Shown one piece after another: positions 17,399 to 25,126 of a stretch of 64,000 nucleotides of DNA. This stretch comes from Flavobacterium kingsejongi (GTDB lineage Bacteria > Bacteroidota > Bacteroidia > Flavobacteriales > Flavobacteriaceae), in the NCBI RefSeq assembly GCF_003076475.1, contig NZ_CP020919.1:248001-312000 (forward strand). Reading direction: 5' to 3'. The translations under genes and the position numbers were made by a program. Below the pieces are notes generated by a model, which had not been told where the DNA came from, ran no database searches, and saw only the letters and a program-made list of their open reading frames with translations. Numbering within the stretch: the first letter of the stretch is position 1; the number at the start of each line of letters is the position of its first letter.

Positions 17399-17939
17399 AA
17401 TTCTTTGCCTTATTAATTTGTTGCTGCAGCACTTTACGTGCATGTGACAATTGCGATTTCGAAGTTCCTTCACTAATACCCAACATCTCCCCAATTTCCT
17501 TGTGCATATACCCTTCAATCGCATACAGGTTAAACACCATTTTATAGCCTTCCGGCAAAGCATCAATCAGGTATTGGATATCTGCCACACTCAGCTCACT
17601 TTCAATACCATTAAATCCTTCTTCTTTATAATATTCGTCTTCGGAATAACTCACCTTTTTATGTACCCGGATATATGAAATACATTCATTCACCATGATC
17701 CTTCTGATCCATCCTTCAAAACTCCCTTTGTTTTCGAAATTTTTCAGGTTGGTAAACACTTTCATAAAAGCCGTAATCATCAAATCTTCGGCATGATGCA
17801 AATCTTTTATGTACTGCCGGCACACGCCTAACATCTTAGGTGCAAACTGCGTATAAATCTTCTGCTGTGCCTGTCGGTTGTTGTCGACGGCCATCCGGAT
17901 TAAATCGCTTTCCTGTTGATGTAGTTTGATTACTTTCAA
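17379..17939 (-). CDS. ECF-family RNA polymerase sigma factor
   Basis: A 186-residue sigma-70 family protein with region 2 ('DLHHAEDLMITAFMKVF' and 'FEGWIRRIMVNECISYIR') and region 4 ('LPEGYKMVFNLYAIEGYMHKEIGEMLGISEGTSKSQLSHARKVL'-like helix-turn-helix). There is no region 1 or 3, which defines the extracytoplasmic-function class. It is the first gene of a three-gene unit with a probable anti-sigma factor and an outer-membrane barrel, suggesting control in response to an envelope signal. I found no exact TAnnTTTG box upstream, consistent with possible autoregulation. Confidence 0.92.
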   Translation of the reverse strand: MKVIKLHQQESDLIRMAVDNNRQAQQKIYTQFAPKMLGVCRQYIKDLHHAEDLMITAFMKVFTNLKNFENKGSFEGWIRRIMVNECISYIRVHKKVSYSEDEYYKEEGFNGIESELSVADIQYLIDALPEGYKMVFNLYAIEGYMHKEIGEMLGISEGTSKSQLSHARKVLQQQINKAKNYENGTE

Positions 17940-18389
17940 AATAATGCTTTGGGGTTATTATTACGGTTTAAAATTACAACAAGTAAAATTAATAACCGAC
18001 TTCTATTAGCATAGACGAGGATCGTTTCGAAAAGGTTGCATCAGGGTTGTATTTTTTTTAAATTTATTTCAAAAAATAATACCGTAACAGACCAAAAAAT
18101 AAATAACAACCTTATTTACAGCTATTTAAAACCAAATTAAATTTGCTTTGCATTATTTTAAAAAATGCCTTTTCTTTATTTGTAGGAAATAAATAGCCCA
18201 TAATAAAACAGACAATGCCATAGCTAATGCACAAATACTGGCTTCACAACATATACAAGCTATTAAAGGCAACAACAATTTCTAAGTGTGTGTCCGAACT
18301 TTTGGAAGTTCTGATATAGGTTGAATAAAGAAATCTCTTTGAATACTGGTAGAAAATTTCAAAGAAGGTATTGGTGGATAGCGGTGCAG
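17940..18389. other. 450-base gene-free AT-rich region
   Basis: This region lies upstream of the sigma factor operon and downstream of the polyprenyl synthase gene. No credible open frame or exact promoter box is seen. A small inverted repeat, GAACTT-TTGG-AAGTTC, is at 18296-18311 but lacks a T-run on either side. Otherwise nothing is recognised. Confidence 0.5.
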
Positions 18390-19367
18390 TTACTTTTTTC
18401 GCTCAATTACATAATTCACCATCAACACGAGGGCGTCTTTGTATACCGAGTCCGGATAATGCTGCAAAAGCACTAATGCTTCCTGCTGAAAAGCAGCCAT
18501 TTTTTGTTCGGCATACTGCAATCCGTTTTTTTCTTTGACGAATGCAATGACCTCACGAACCCTTTTCTTGTCTTTGTTATGGTTCTTTATGGAATTGATA
18601 GTCCATTTTTTTTCGGAAGGCGAACAGTTGTTCAGGGCATAAATCAAAGGCAATGTCATTTTCTGCTCCTTAATATCAATTCCGGTAGGTTTACCGATAG
18701 CATCATCGGTATAATCGAATAAGTCATCTTTAATTTGGAAAGCCATTCCGATCAGTTCCCCAAACTTGCGCATATTCTCTACCTGCACTTCATCTTCAAT
18801 CATCGATTTTGCCCCTAACGCACAACAGGCAGCGATAAGTGTTGCTGTTTTTTGGCGGATGATTTCGTAATAAATCGCTTCTGTAATATCAAGCCGTCTG
18901 GCTTTTTCAATCTGGAGCAGTTCGCCTTCGCTCATTTCACGAACGGCGACGGAGATAATTTTGAGTAAATCAAAATCACCATTATCAATAGAAAGCAGTA
19001 GTCCTTTTGATAGCAGGTAATCCCCAACAAGAACGGCGATTTTATTTTTCCAGAGTGCATTTATGGAGAAAAAACCCCTTCTTCGATTGCTGTCATCAAC
19101 GACATCATCATGTACAAGGGTAGCAGTATGGATCAATTCGATTACAGAAGCACCGCGATAGGTCCTTTCATTCACTGATCCCTGAGAAACCATCTTAGCC
19201 GTTAGGAAGACAAACATCGGGCGCATTTGTTTTCCCTTACGGTTGACTATATAATAGGTAATCCTGTTAAGAAGCGCCACTTTGGAGGACATCGACTGAT
19301 GAAACTTTTTCTCAAAAAGTTCCATTTCATCATATATTGGCTGCTTGATCTGTTCTACTATTTTCAT
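18390..19367 (-). CDS. Polyprenyl (octaprenyl-type) diphosphate synthase
   Basis: A 325-residue trans-prenyltransferase that elongates farnesyl diphosphate with isopentenyl diphosphate, probably to make the side chain of menaquinone. The first aspartate-rich motif is 'LVHDDVVDDS' and the second 'IKDDLFDYTDD'; the 'RGKQMRPMFV' substrate-binding region is also present. The length is typical of IspB-like enzymes; chain length cannot be read reliably. A promoter box lies very close to the start codon. Confidence 0.92.
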   Translation of the reverse strand: MKIVEQIKQPIYDEMELFEKKFHQSMSSKVALLNRITYYIVNRKGKQMRPMFVFLTAKMVSQGSVNERTYRGASVIELIHTATLVHDDVVDDSNRRRGFFSINALWKNKIAVLVGDYLLSKGLLLSIDNGDFDLLKIISVAVREMSEGELLQIEKARRLDITEAIYYEIIRQKTATLIAACCALGAKSMIEDEVQVENMRKFGELIGMAFQIKDDLFDYTDDAIGKPTGIDIKEQKMTLPLIYALNNCSPSEKKWTINSIKNHNKDKKRVREVIAFVKEKNGLQYAEQKMAAFQQEALVLLQHYPDSVYKDALVLMVNYVIERKK

Positions 19368-19374
19368 CGATGTT

Positions 19375-19382
19375 CAAAGATA
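19375..19382 (-). promoter_or_regulatory. Promoter -7 box of the polyprenyl synthase
   Basis: TATCTTTG on the minus strand, an exact match ending only 7 bases before the start codon at 19367. The transcript would begin at or very near the ATG. Confidence 0.65.
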
Positions 19383-19442
19383 GCATTTCTTTAATGAGAT
19401 GCAAAATAAACTGTTTAAGTTAAGCTTGATACTATTTTTACA

Positions 19443-20492
19443 TTATGCATCGGCTTCTTTATTGGCCAATTGCCCACAAGCGGCATCAATATCCTTACCA
19501 CGGCTTCGTCGTACTTTTGCTACAATCCCGTTGTTTTCGAGCGCACGGATATAGGCATCAATCGCTTCCGGATCAGCCTGTTGAAATTCGCCGTCATCGA
19601 TTGGGTTGTATTCAATCAAATTGACTTTGCAGGGTACATATTTACAAAATTTCACCAAAGCATCTATGGCTTCTTTTGTATCATTAATCCCTTTCCAGAC
19701 TACATATTCATAGGTAATCTTACTTTGGGTTTTTCGATACCAGTATTCCAGCGACTCCCGCAATTCTGCCAGGGGAAAATTAGCACTAAATGGCATAATC
19801 CTGGAACGCACAGCATCAATCGCGGAATGCAATGAAACCGCAAGCCTGAATTTCACTTCATCATCAGCTAATTTCTTGATCATTTTTGGCACACCGGAAG
19901 TAGAAACGGTTATTCTTTTAGGCGACATACCCAGTCCTTCCGGAGCGGTTATTTTTTCTATGGCTTTGAGGACATTATTGTAATTCATTAAAGGTTCGCC
20001 CATTCCCATAAATACGATATTTGACAAAGGCCTATTATAATAGAGCTTGCTTTCATTATCAATAGCCAACACCTGATCGTAAATTTCATCCGGATTCAGG
20101 TTACGCATCCTTTTAAGTTTTGCAGTAGCACAGAAATTACAATCCAGGCTACACCCCACCTGACTGGACACACAGGCAGTAGTCCGGGTATTCGTAGGAA
20201 TCAACACAGATTCCACCACCAGTCCGTCATGAAGACGCACTGCATTTTTGACCGTACCGTCAGAGCTGCGCTGCATCTGGTCGACCTTGATATGGTTGAT
20301 CACAAAATTATCCTCCAGCATCTGGCGGGTACTTTTGGCAACATTGGTCATATCCCCGAATTGGTGTGCTCCTTTGCTCCAAAGCCATTCATAGACCTGA
20401 TTTCCGCGAAATGCCTTATCGCCATTGGCGGTAAAAAAATCACGCAATTGGTCTTTTGTCAGAGCTCGTATATCTTTCTTTTCCGTTTGCAT
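19443..20492 (-). CDS. rlmN: Dual-specificity 23S rRNA A2503 / tRNA A37 C2-methyltransferase RlmN
   Basis: RlmN is a radical SAM enzyme that adds a methyl group to C2 of A2503 of 23S rRNA and A37 of some tRNAs. The 349-residue protein has the iron-sulfur motif CSLDCNFC (Cys114, Cys118, Cys121), the 'FMGMGEPLMNY' SAM-binding region and the C-terminal catalytic cysteine in 'DIDAACGQL'. The 'RRSRGKD' tail is also typical. It diverges from the O-methyltransferase gene at 20607. Confidence 0.96.
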   Translation of the reverse strand: MQTEKKDIRALTKDQLRDFFTANGDKAFRGNQVYEWLWSKGAHQFGDMTNVAKSTRQMLEDNFVINHIKVDQMQRSSDGTVKNAVRLHDGLVVESVLIPTNTRTTACVSSQVGCSLDCNFCATAKLKRMRNLNPDEIYDQVLAIDNESKLYYNRPLSNIVFMGMGEPLMNYNNVLKAIEKITAPEGLGMSPKRITVSTSGVPKMIKKLADDEVKFRLAVSLHSAIDAVRSRIMPFSANFPLAELRESLEYWYRKTQSKITYEYVVWKGINDTKEAIDALVKFCKYVPCKVNLIEYNPIDDGEFQQADPEAIDAYIRALENNGIVAKVRRSRGKDIDAACGQLANKEADA

Positions 20493-20496
20493 GGTG

Positions 20497-20504
20497 CAAA
20501 TTTA
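20497..20504 (-). promoter_or_regulatory. rlmN promoter -7 box, adjacent to the start codon
   Basis: TAAATTTG on the minus strand ends four bases before the rlmN ATG, leaving no space for a leader or ribosome binding site. Confidence 0.6.
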
Positions 20505-20581
20505 GATATTAGTATTGACAAGTTCACAATCGGAGTTAATATTTTAAGTTTTAGCGCCCTCAAAAACAGCACTATTTTCTT

Positions 20582-20589
20582 TACTTTTG
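20582..20589 (+). promoter_or_regulatory. Promoter -7 box of the O-methyltransferase
   Basis: TACTTTTG, an exact consensus match ending 17 bases before the ATG at 20607. Confidence 0.7.
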
Positions 20590-20606
20590 CACAAAACTTT
20601 TACAAA

Positions 20607-21248
20607 ATGCACTTTATCTCTCCTGAATTAGAATTATATGCTGAAAAAAATTCCGAGCAAGAACCGGAATTACTGGCCCGCCTGAACAAAGAAACGCACC
20701 AGAAAGTATTACAGCCAAGGATGCTGAGCGGCCATTTTCAGGGAAGGGTATTGAGTATGCTGTCGAAGATCATCCGTCCTGCTGCAATATTAGAAATCGG
20801 CACCTTTACGGGATATGCTACATTATGCCTTGCAGAAGGGCTTGCACCCAATGGCGTATTACACACCATCGATATTAAGGAAGAACTTGTTGATTTTCAG
20901 CGTAAATATTTTGATCTTTCCCCGTGGGGCGGGCAAATACACCAGCATTTAGGAGAGGCCCTGGCTATTATTCCTAAACTGGATACGCGGTTTGATCTTG
21001 TTTTTATTGATGCTGACAAAGAGAATTACCTCAATTATTTTAACCTTATTGTCCCGATGATGAATCCGGGCGGGATCCTATTATCAGACAATGTATTATG
21101 GAGTGGCAAAGTACTGGAAGCTGTTGACCCTAAAGACAAAAGCACCGTTAGCCTTCTGGAATACAATACTGTCATTAACAATGACCCCAGAGTAGCAACG
21201 GTACTTCTACCTATTCGTGATGGATTAACGGTTAGTCGGGTGATCTAA
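20607..21248 (+). CDS. Class I SAM-dependent O-methyltransferase
   Basis: A 213-residue cation-dependent O-methyltransferase of the caffeoyl-CoA/catechol type (Methyltransf_3). The SAM site is 'ILEIGTFTGYATLCLAEG' and the metal/substrate region is 'LVFIDADKENY', followed by 'GGILLSDNVLWSG'. The frame is open upstream to 20229, but that stretch lies inside rlmN on the other strand and before the promoter box. The start MHFISPELELYAEKNSEQ at 20607 fits the family. The substrate is unknown. The 3' end overlaps the convergent PAP2 gene by 24 bases. Confidence 0.9.
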   Translation: MHFISPELELYAEKNSEQEPELLARLNKETHQKVLQPRMLSGHFQGRVLSMLSKIIRPAAILEIGTFTGYATLCLAEGLAPNGVLHTIDIKEELVDFQRKYFDLSPWGGQIHQHLGEALAIIPKLDTRFDLVFIDADKENYLNYFNLIVPMMNPGGILLSDNVLWSGKVLEAVDPKDKSTVSLLEYNTVINNDPRVATVLLPIRDGLTVSRVI

Positions 21249-21821
21249 ATTTTCCTTCTGTAATGGAAAAAAGTGATTACGGGCATATTTATAAACCTGC
21301 CACATAATCAGGGACATTGAAATCCCCCACACATACCCACACAATATATCGCCCGGATAATGCAGCCCTAAATAAATACGGCTATAGGCAAATATCAAAG
21401 GCCATAGAAAAATAAAGCCCATGTATTTCAAATACGGTTTCATTACGAGATACAGGAATAGGGCTACTGCCATTGAGTTGGAGGCATGCCCGGAGACGAA
21501 ACTAAAGGAGCTTCTTTTTTGTACAATGCGTATAAAGTGACTGATTTCGGGATTATTGCCCGGACGTAGCCGCTCGAAGCCTCTTTTAAAAATATTGGTT
21601 GTCTGGTCGGTGAGCGTAATTAAAAGGGCAATAATAACCACTACCAATAGGGCATGCTTCCATCCAAGGTGTTTGAACACCAGGTAAAATATTATAGCAA
21701 ATATGGGAATCCAATTGAACTGTTTGGTAATAAAAAGCCATAATGGATCAAATGTTTCGGATCCCATGCCATTCAGAAAAACAAAAAGATTTTTATCGAG
21801 TTCTAATAAGTATTCCAGCAT
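21225..21821 (-). CDS. PAP2-family membrane phosphatase
   Basis: A 198-residue integral membrane phosphatase with all three PAP2 motifs: 'KRGFERLRPG', 'SFVSGHAS' with the catalytic histidine, and 'SRIYLGLHYPGD'. About five membrane segments surround them. The family includes undecaprenyl-pyrophosphate and phosphatidylglycerophosphate phosphatases; this one could recycle the lipid carrier or act on lipid A, which the sequence does not decide. It starts one base after the tatA stop, so the two are probably co-transcribed. Confidence 0.88.
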   Translation of the reverse strand: MLEYLLELDKNLFVFLNGMGSETFDPLWLFITKQFNWIPIFAIIFYLVFKHLGWKHALLVVVIIALLITLTDQTTNIFKRGFERLRPGNNPEISHFIRIVQKRSSFSFVSGHASNSMAVALFLYLVMKPYLKYMGFIFLWPLIFAYSRIYLGLHYPGDILCGYVWGISMSLIMWQVYKYARNHFFPLQKENLDHPTNR

Positions 21822-21822
21822 A

Positions 21823-22122
21823 TTACATGTTTCGTTTAATCGGTCCTGTTATATCACCTGCAACATCAGTTACATCTTCCTTGATTTTATCAATTTCAGC
21901 GGTAAAATTACGGGTCAGGTTTTCTTTAGAAAATTCATTGGTAAACGAAGTATCAATACCGCTACTCTCGGCACTTTTCTGGATCTCGCTCTTAATTTCG
22001 TTAGTTGCATCTTTTAGTTGACGCATTCCTTTACCCATCATACGTGCGATTTCCGGCAATTTATCAGAGCCAAAAAACATCACAACGACAAATAAAATAA
22101 AAGCAATTTCAGACATTCCCAT
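21823..22122 (-). CDS. tatA: Twin-arginine translocase TatA/TatB-family protein
   Basis: A small bitopic protein of about 99 residues with the TatA/B layout: a short N-terminus and one membrane helix ('AFILFVVVMFF'), then the hinge 'GSDKLPEIARMMGKGMRQLK', an amphipathic helix and a charged tail. 'MSEIAFILFVV' resembles TatA-type starts; the frame is open to 22173 but the extension is not conserved in character. TatA forms the pore for folded proteins. No tatC is in the window. TatA versus TatB cannot be decided with certainty. Confidence 0.85.
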   Translation of the reverse strand: MGMSEIAFILFVVVMFFGSDKLPEIARMMGKGMRQLKDATNEIKSEIQKSAESSGIDTSFTNEFSKENLTRNFTAEIDKIKEDVTDVAGDITGPIKRNM

Positions 22123-22152
22123 AAGACGAATATGTTTTAGATTGTACGCTCG

Positions 22153-22160
22153 CAAAGTTA
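22153..22160 (-). promoter_or_regulatory. tatA promoter -7 box
   Basis: TAACTTTG on the minus strand, an exact match 30 bases before the chosen tatA start. This supports the downstream start rather than the one at 22173. Confidence 0.65.
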
Positions 22161-22231
22161 CAAAGTAGTTCATGTTTATTGTCTCTCAACAAACAAATTA
22201 ACACAATTTTTAAAACTTGCAGCGCTTAGTA

Positions 22232-24502
22232 TTATTCAAACTGATCAAATTTAGACTTTACCGCCGTCTGAGGCCATACATTATTTGTTATATCAATATC
22301 CGCTGTAAGCTGTTTCGGATCTACTTCAATTTTTGTTATTTTTTTTGCCACTGCAAAAACACGGGATACCCTAAGGTCGTTCATCCTCCAGACCTGAGCC
22401 GGAAAAGTCTGTGTTTCTGTAGTCCCATCTTCAAATGTAAGCGCGACAATGATGGGCATTGGCATTCCTCCCGGTTTTTCAAAAGTCACTTCATAGAAAT
22501 ATTTAGGTGCTTTTAACTGGGCTTTTTCATCGGCATTAAAATTCTCATTTACATAGTCTGCCAGCGTTTTGTTATCAGAGACCTGAAAAGGTTTTTCGAG
22601 TTTCTTATCAAAATCTTTTCCATCATCCGGAAGTAGGTAAACCATTGGTACTTCCTGTTCTTTGCTTTTGCGCACGCTCTTTTCTTTTGCGCCTGCTTTT
22701 TCTTCCACTACCAGTGCAGTCGGGCTAACATAATATCGTTTTACTTCTTTAATTCCTATATCCACGTAATCCGTAGTATAGAACCATCCCCTCCAAAACC
22801 AGTCAAGGTCTACTGCCGAAGCATCCTCCATTGTCCTGAAGAAATCTTCGGGGGTAGGATGTTTGAATTTCCAACGCTGAGCATAGGTTTTAAAGGCATA
22901 GTCAAATAATTCATGGCCCATTATAATTTCACGCAATATATTAAGTCCTGTTGCTGGTTTAGCATAGGCATTACTTCCAAACTGGACAATATTCTCCGAA
23001 TTGGACATGATCGGCTCTAAAAATTTCTGGTCACCACTCATGTAGGGGACTATTTTTGCCGCCGGCCCACGTCGTGATGGATAGCCCGGCATGTAATCCT
23101 GTTCTGCCAGGTATTGCATAAAAGTATTAAACCCTTCGTCCATCCAGGTCCATTGGCGCTCATCACTATTGACAATCATAGGGAAAAAATTATGCCCTAC
23201 TTCATGCACCACCACACTGATCATTCCATTTTTAAGCCCTTCGCTTACAAATCCATTTTCATCCGGGCGTCCGAAATTAAAACAGATCATCGGATATTCC
23301 ATTCCCTGGTCATCGGCATTTACGGAAATGGCTTTAGGATAAGGATAATCAAAAGTGCGGGAAGAATACGACTTCAGAGTACTTGCTACCACACGTGTTG
23401 AATATTGTTCCCAAAGCGGATTTCCTTCTTTAGGATAGAGTGAAATAGCCATTACTGTTTTTCCACCCAACTTTACCGCCATAGCATCATAGATAAATTT
23501 ACGGGAGGTGGCAAAGGCAAAATCCCGAACGTTTTCGGCTTTGAATTTCCAGGTTTTTTTTTGGTCAGAAAAACCCTTTTCAGCTTTTTCGGCCTCTGCC
23601 TGTGTCACAACTATCACAGGATTATCAAAGGTCTTTTCAGCCAACTGATAACGTTTCAATTGTTCCGCCGTCAATACCTGTTTACGGTTTTGCAATTCCC
23701 CGGTAGCATCCATAATATGATCGGCCGGTACGGTAATATTCACTTCATAATTCCCAAAAGGCAAAGCAAATTCACCAGCGCCCCAAAACTGCATGTTCTG
23801 CCATCCTTCAACATCATTATAAACGGCCATACGTGGAAAAAACTGCGCAATTACATACAGCTTATTGCCTTCTTTTGGAAAATTCTCATATCCGGAACGA
23901 AATCCTTCTGCCCGGTAATCGATGATATTGTGCCACCACTTGATATTGAATGTTATTTTCTCGCCACCATTCAGCGGTTTTGGAAGGTCAATACGCATCA
24001 TGGTATGGTTGATGGTATAGGATATTGGATTTCCCTTGCTGTCCCGGACATGCTCAATATGAAATCCACGATCCGGTTGTTCCTGAAGGTATTCTTTTGC
24101 GAAAGCATTTACCTCTTTTGAGGTTGCCATCCGTTGATTATTGACCAACGGTGACTGCGATGTTTTGGCTTTTTGGTTTTGATCCAGCTGTACCCACAAA
24201 TAATCCAGTCTGTCTTTGGAATTATTATGGTAGGTGATGGTTTCTTCTCCGTAAATCTTAGCATTTTTATCATCCAACTCAATATTCATCTTATAATCTG
24301 CCTGCTGCTGGTAATAGGCAGGTCCCGGTGCTCCGGAAGCGGTTCTGTACATATTGGGTGTTGCCATTTCGGAATACATCTGACGGAATTTATTCGTCTC
24401 TCCATGACCTTGTTCGCGTACTACCGCCGGCTTGGCATCCTGAGCATTACTTCCGACAGGAAATAACAGGGACACCATCATAAGTGAAATTATTCTTTTC
24501 AT
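22232..24502 (-). CDS. M1-family zinc metallopeptidase, exported
   Basis: A 756-residue gluzincin aminopeptidase-like protein. The signal peptide is 'MKRIISLMMVSLLFPVGSNAQ'. The zinc site is HEVGH (433-437) with the third ligand Glu456 in 'WMDEGFNTFMQY'. The usual exopeptidase motif GAMEN is replaced by 'DDQGMEYPMICF' (about 398-408), so the free amino terminus may be recognised differently. This variant is common in Bacteroidota M1 proteins. It probably acts in the periplasm or outside the cell on peptides. No partner gene is evident. Confidence 0.9.
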   Translation of the reverse strand: MKRIISLMMVSLLFPVGSNAQDAKPAVVREQGHGETNKFRQMYSEMATPNMYRTASGAPGPAYYQQQADYKMNIELDDKNAKIYGEETITYHNNSKDRLDYLWVQLDQNQKAKTSQSPLVNNQRMATSKEVNAFAKEYLQEQPDRGFHIEHVRDSKGNPISYTINHTMMRIDLPKPLNGGEKITFNIKWWHNIIDYRAEGFRSGYENFPKEGNKLYVIAQFFPRMAVYNDVEGWQNMQFWGAGEFALPFGNYEVNITVPADHIMDATGELQNRKQVLTAEQLKRYQLAEKTFDNPVIVVTQAEAEKAEKGFSDQKKTWKFKAENVRDFAFATSRKFIYDAMAVKLGGKTVMAISLYPKEGNPLWEQYSTRVVASTLKSYSSRTFDYPYPKAISVNADDQGMEYPMICFNFGRPDENGFVSEGLKNGMISVVVHEVGHNFFPMIVNSDERQWTWMDEGFNTFMQYLAEQDYMPGYPSRRGPAAKIVPYMSGDQKFLEPIMSNSENIVQFGSNAYAKPATGLNILREIIMGHELFDYAFKTYAQRWKFKHPTPEDFFRTMEDASAVDLDWFWRGWFYTTDYVDIGIKEVKRYYVSPTALVVEEKAGAKEKSVRKSKEQEVPMVYLLPDDGKDFDKKLEKPFQVSDNKTLADYVNENFNADEKAQLKAPKYFYEVTFEKPGGMPMPIIVALTFEDGTTETQTFPAQVWRMNDLRVSRVFAVAKKITKIEVDPKQLTADIDITNNVWPQTAVKSKFDQFE

Positions 24503-24563
24503 ATACTGAATTGCTCTTTTACTCTAATTATCTATACGGGAATCCGTATGCTTTAGTTTCATT

Positions 24564-25067
24564 TTAAAATTTTAAACTGCCTTTTGTTGTATCCTCTGTC
24601 AAAAGCAGGCTCGTGCGTACACCGGCAACATTGGCATGGATGATGTTCTGCTGCTCAGAAATATAATCCAGCAGCAATGTACATTTTACGTCGAGTGTCC
24701 TGGGCTGCTCCACATCCTTTATGGAATAATAACAAATTAGGACATCGTCTTCCATTTCTTTCCCCAAATAACGTATATTTTTTTCTTGCCCATTGATTTT
24801 TACCGCTAATTTTTCAAGCAGGTACTGCTGCATGGCAAGCACCTCTTCATTGGATTCTTTTGAAGTCCCGAGATAATATTTCTTCTTATATTTTTTACCT
24901 AATGCTGCATTGAAATCATCGATGAAAATGCGGGAAGTAATATGAAGTGCTTTTTTCTCCGGGCTATAATCCATCTGATACACCGCTACATAAAACTTGT
25001 GCACGTCCATTGCAGTCAATCCAATGAGCATCAGAAACAGAAACAGGACGGTCGCTATTTTTTTCAT
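24564..25067 (-). CDS. DUF6702-family exported protein
   Basis: A 167-residue protein with an N-terminal hydrophobic segment 'MKKIATVLFLFLMLIGLTAM', followed by 'DVHKFYVAVYQMDYSPEKKALHIT', which matches the Bacteroidota family named DUF6702. The function is unknown; the family often sits next to M1 peptidases, as here (62-base gap on the same strand). The mature part looks like a small beta-rich domain. An exact promoter box lies four bases upstream of the ATG. Confidence 0.8.
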   Translation of the reverse strand: MKKIATVLFLFLMLIGLTAMDVHKFYVAVYQMDYSPEKKALHITSRIFIDDFNAALGKKYKKKYYLGTSKESNEEVLAMQQYLLEKLAVKINGQEKNIRYLGKEMEDDVLICYYSIKDVEQPRTLDVKCTLLLDYISEQQNIIHANVAGVRTSLLLTEDTTKGSLKF

Positions 25068-25071
25068 TTAC

Positions 25072-25079
25072 CAAAAATA
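25072..25079 (-). promoter_or_regulatory. Promoter -7 box of the DUF6702 gene, adjacent to the start codon
   Basis: TATTTTTG on the minus strand ends four bases before the ATG at 25067. The preceding gene's terminator is just upstream, so this is the first promoter available to the DUF6702 gene. Confidence 0.6.
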
Positions 25080-25095
25080 GGTATTTTACCAAAAA

Positions 25096-25120
25096 AAAGC
25101 ACAACGGTTTGTTGTGCTTT
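25096..25120 (-). terminator. Intrinsic terminator after the fifth regulatory-domain protein
   Basis: Stem AAAGCACAAC/GTTGTGCTTT (ten pairs) with a five-base loop, followed on the minus strand by eight T. It ends transcription of the gene at 25127-25927. Confidence 0.9.
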
Positions 25121-25126
25121 AGTATA

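Noticed and set aside
17399..17566. Upstream extension of the anti-sigma-like protein
   Set aside because: It is wholly inside the sigma factor gene and gives a cysteine-rich sequence unlike an N-terminus of this kind.
18296..18311. Small inverted repeat GAACTT-TTGG-AAGTTC as a terminator
   Set aside because: The stem is only six pairs and there is no T-run on either side.
20229..20606. N-terminal extension of the O-methyltransferase frame by 126 codons
   Set aside because: The extension overlaps rlmN on the other strand and precedes the promoter box at 20582; the family starts at the downstream ATG.
23561..24121. Open frame of 186 codons on the plus strand
   Set aside because: It is antisense to the M1 peptidase; its composition (many F, I, H) is that of a shadow frame.
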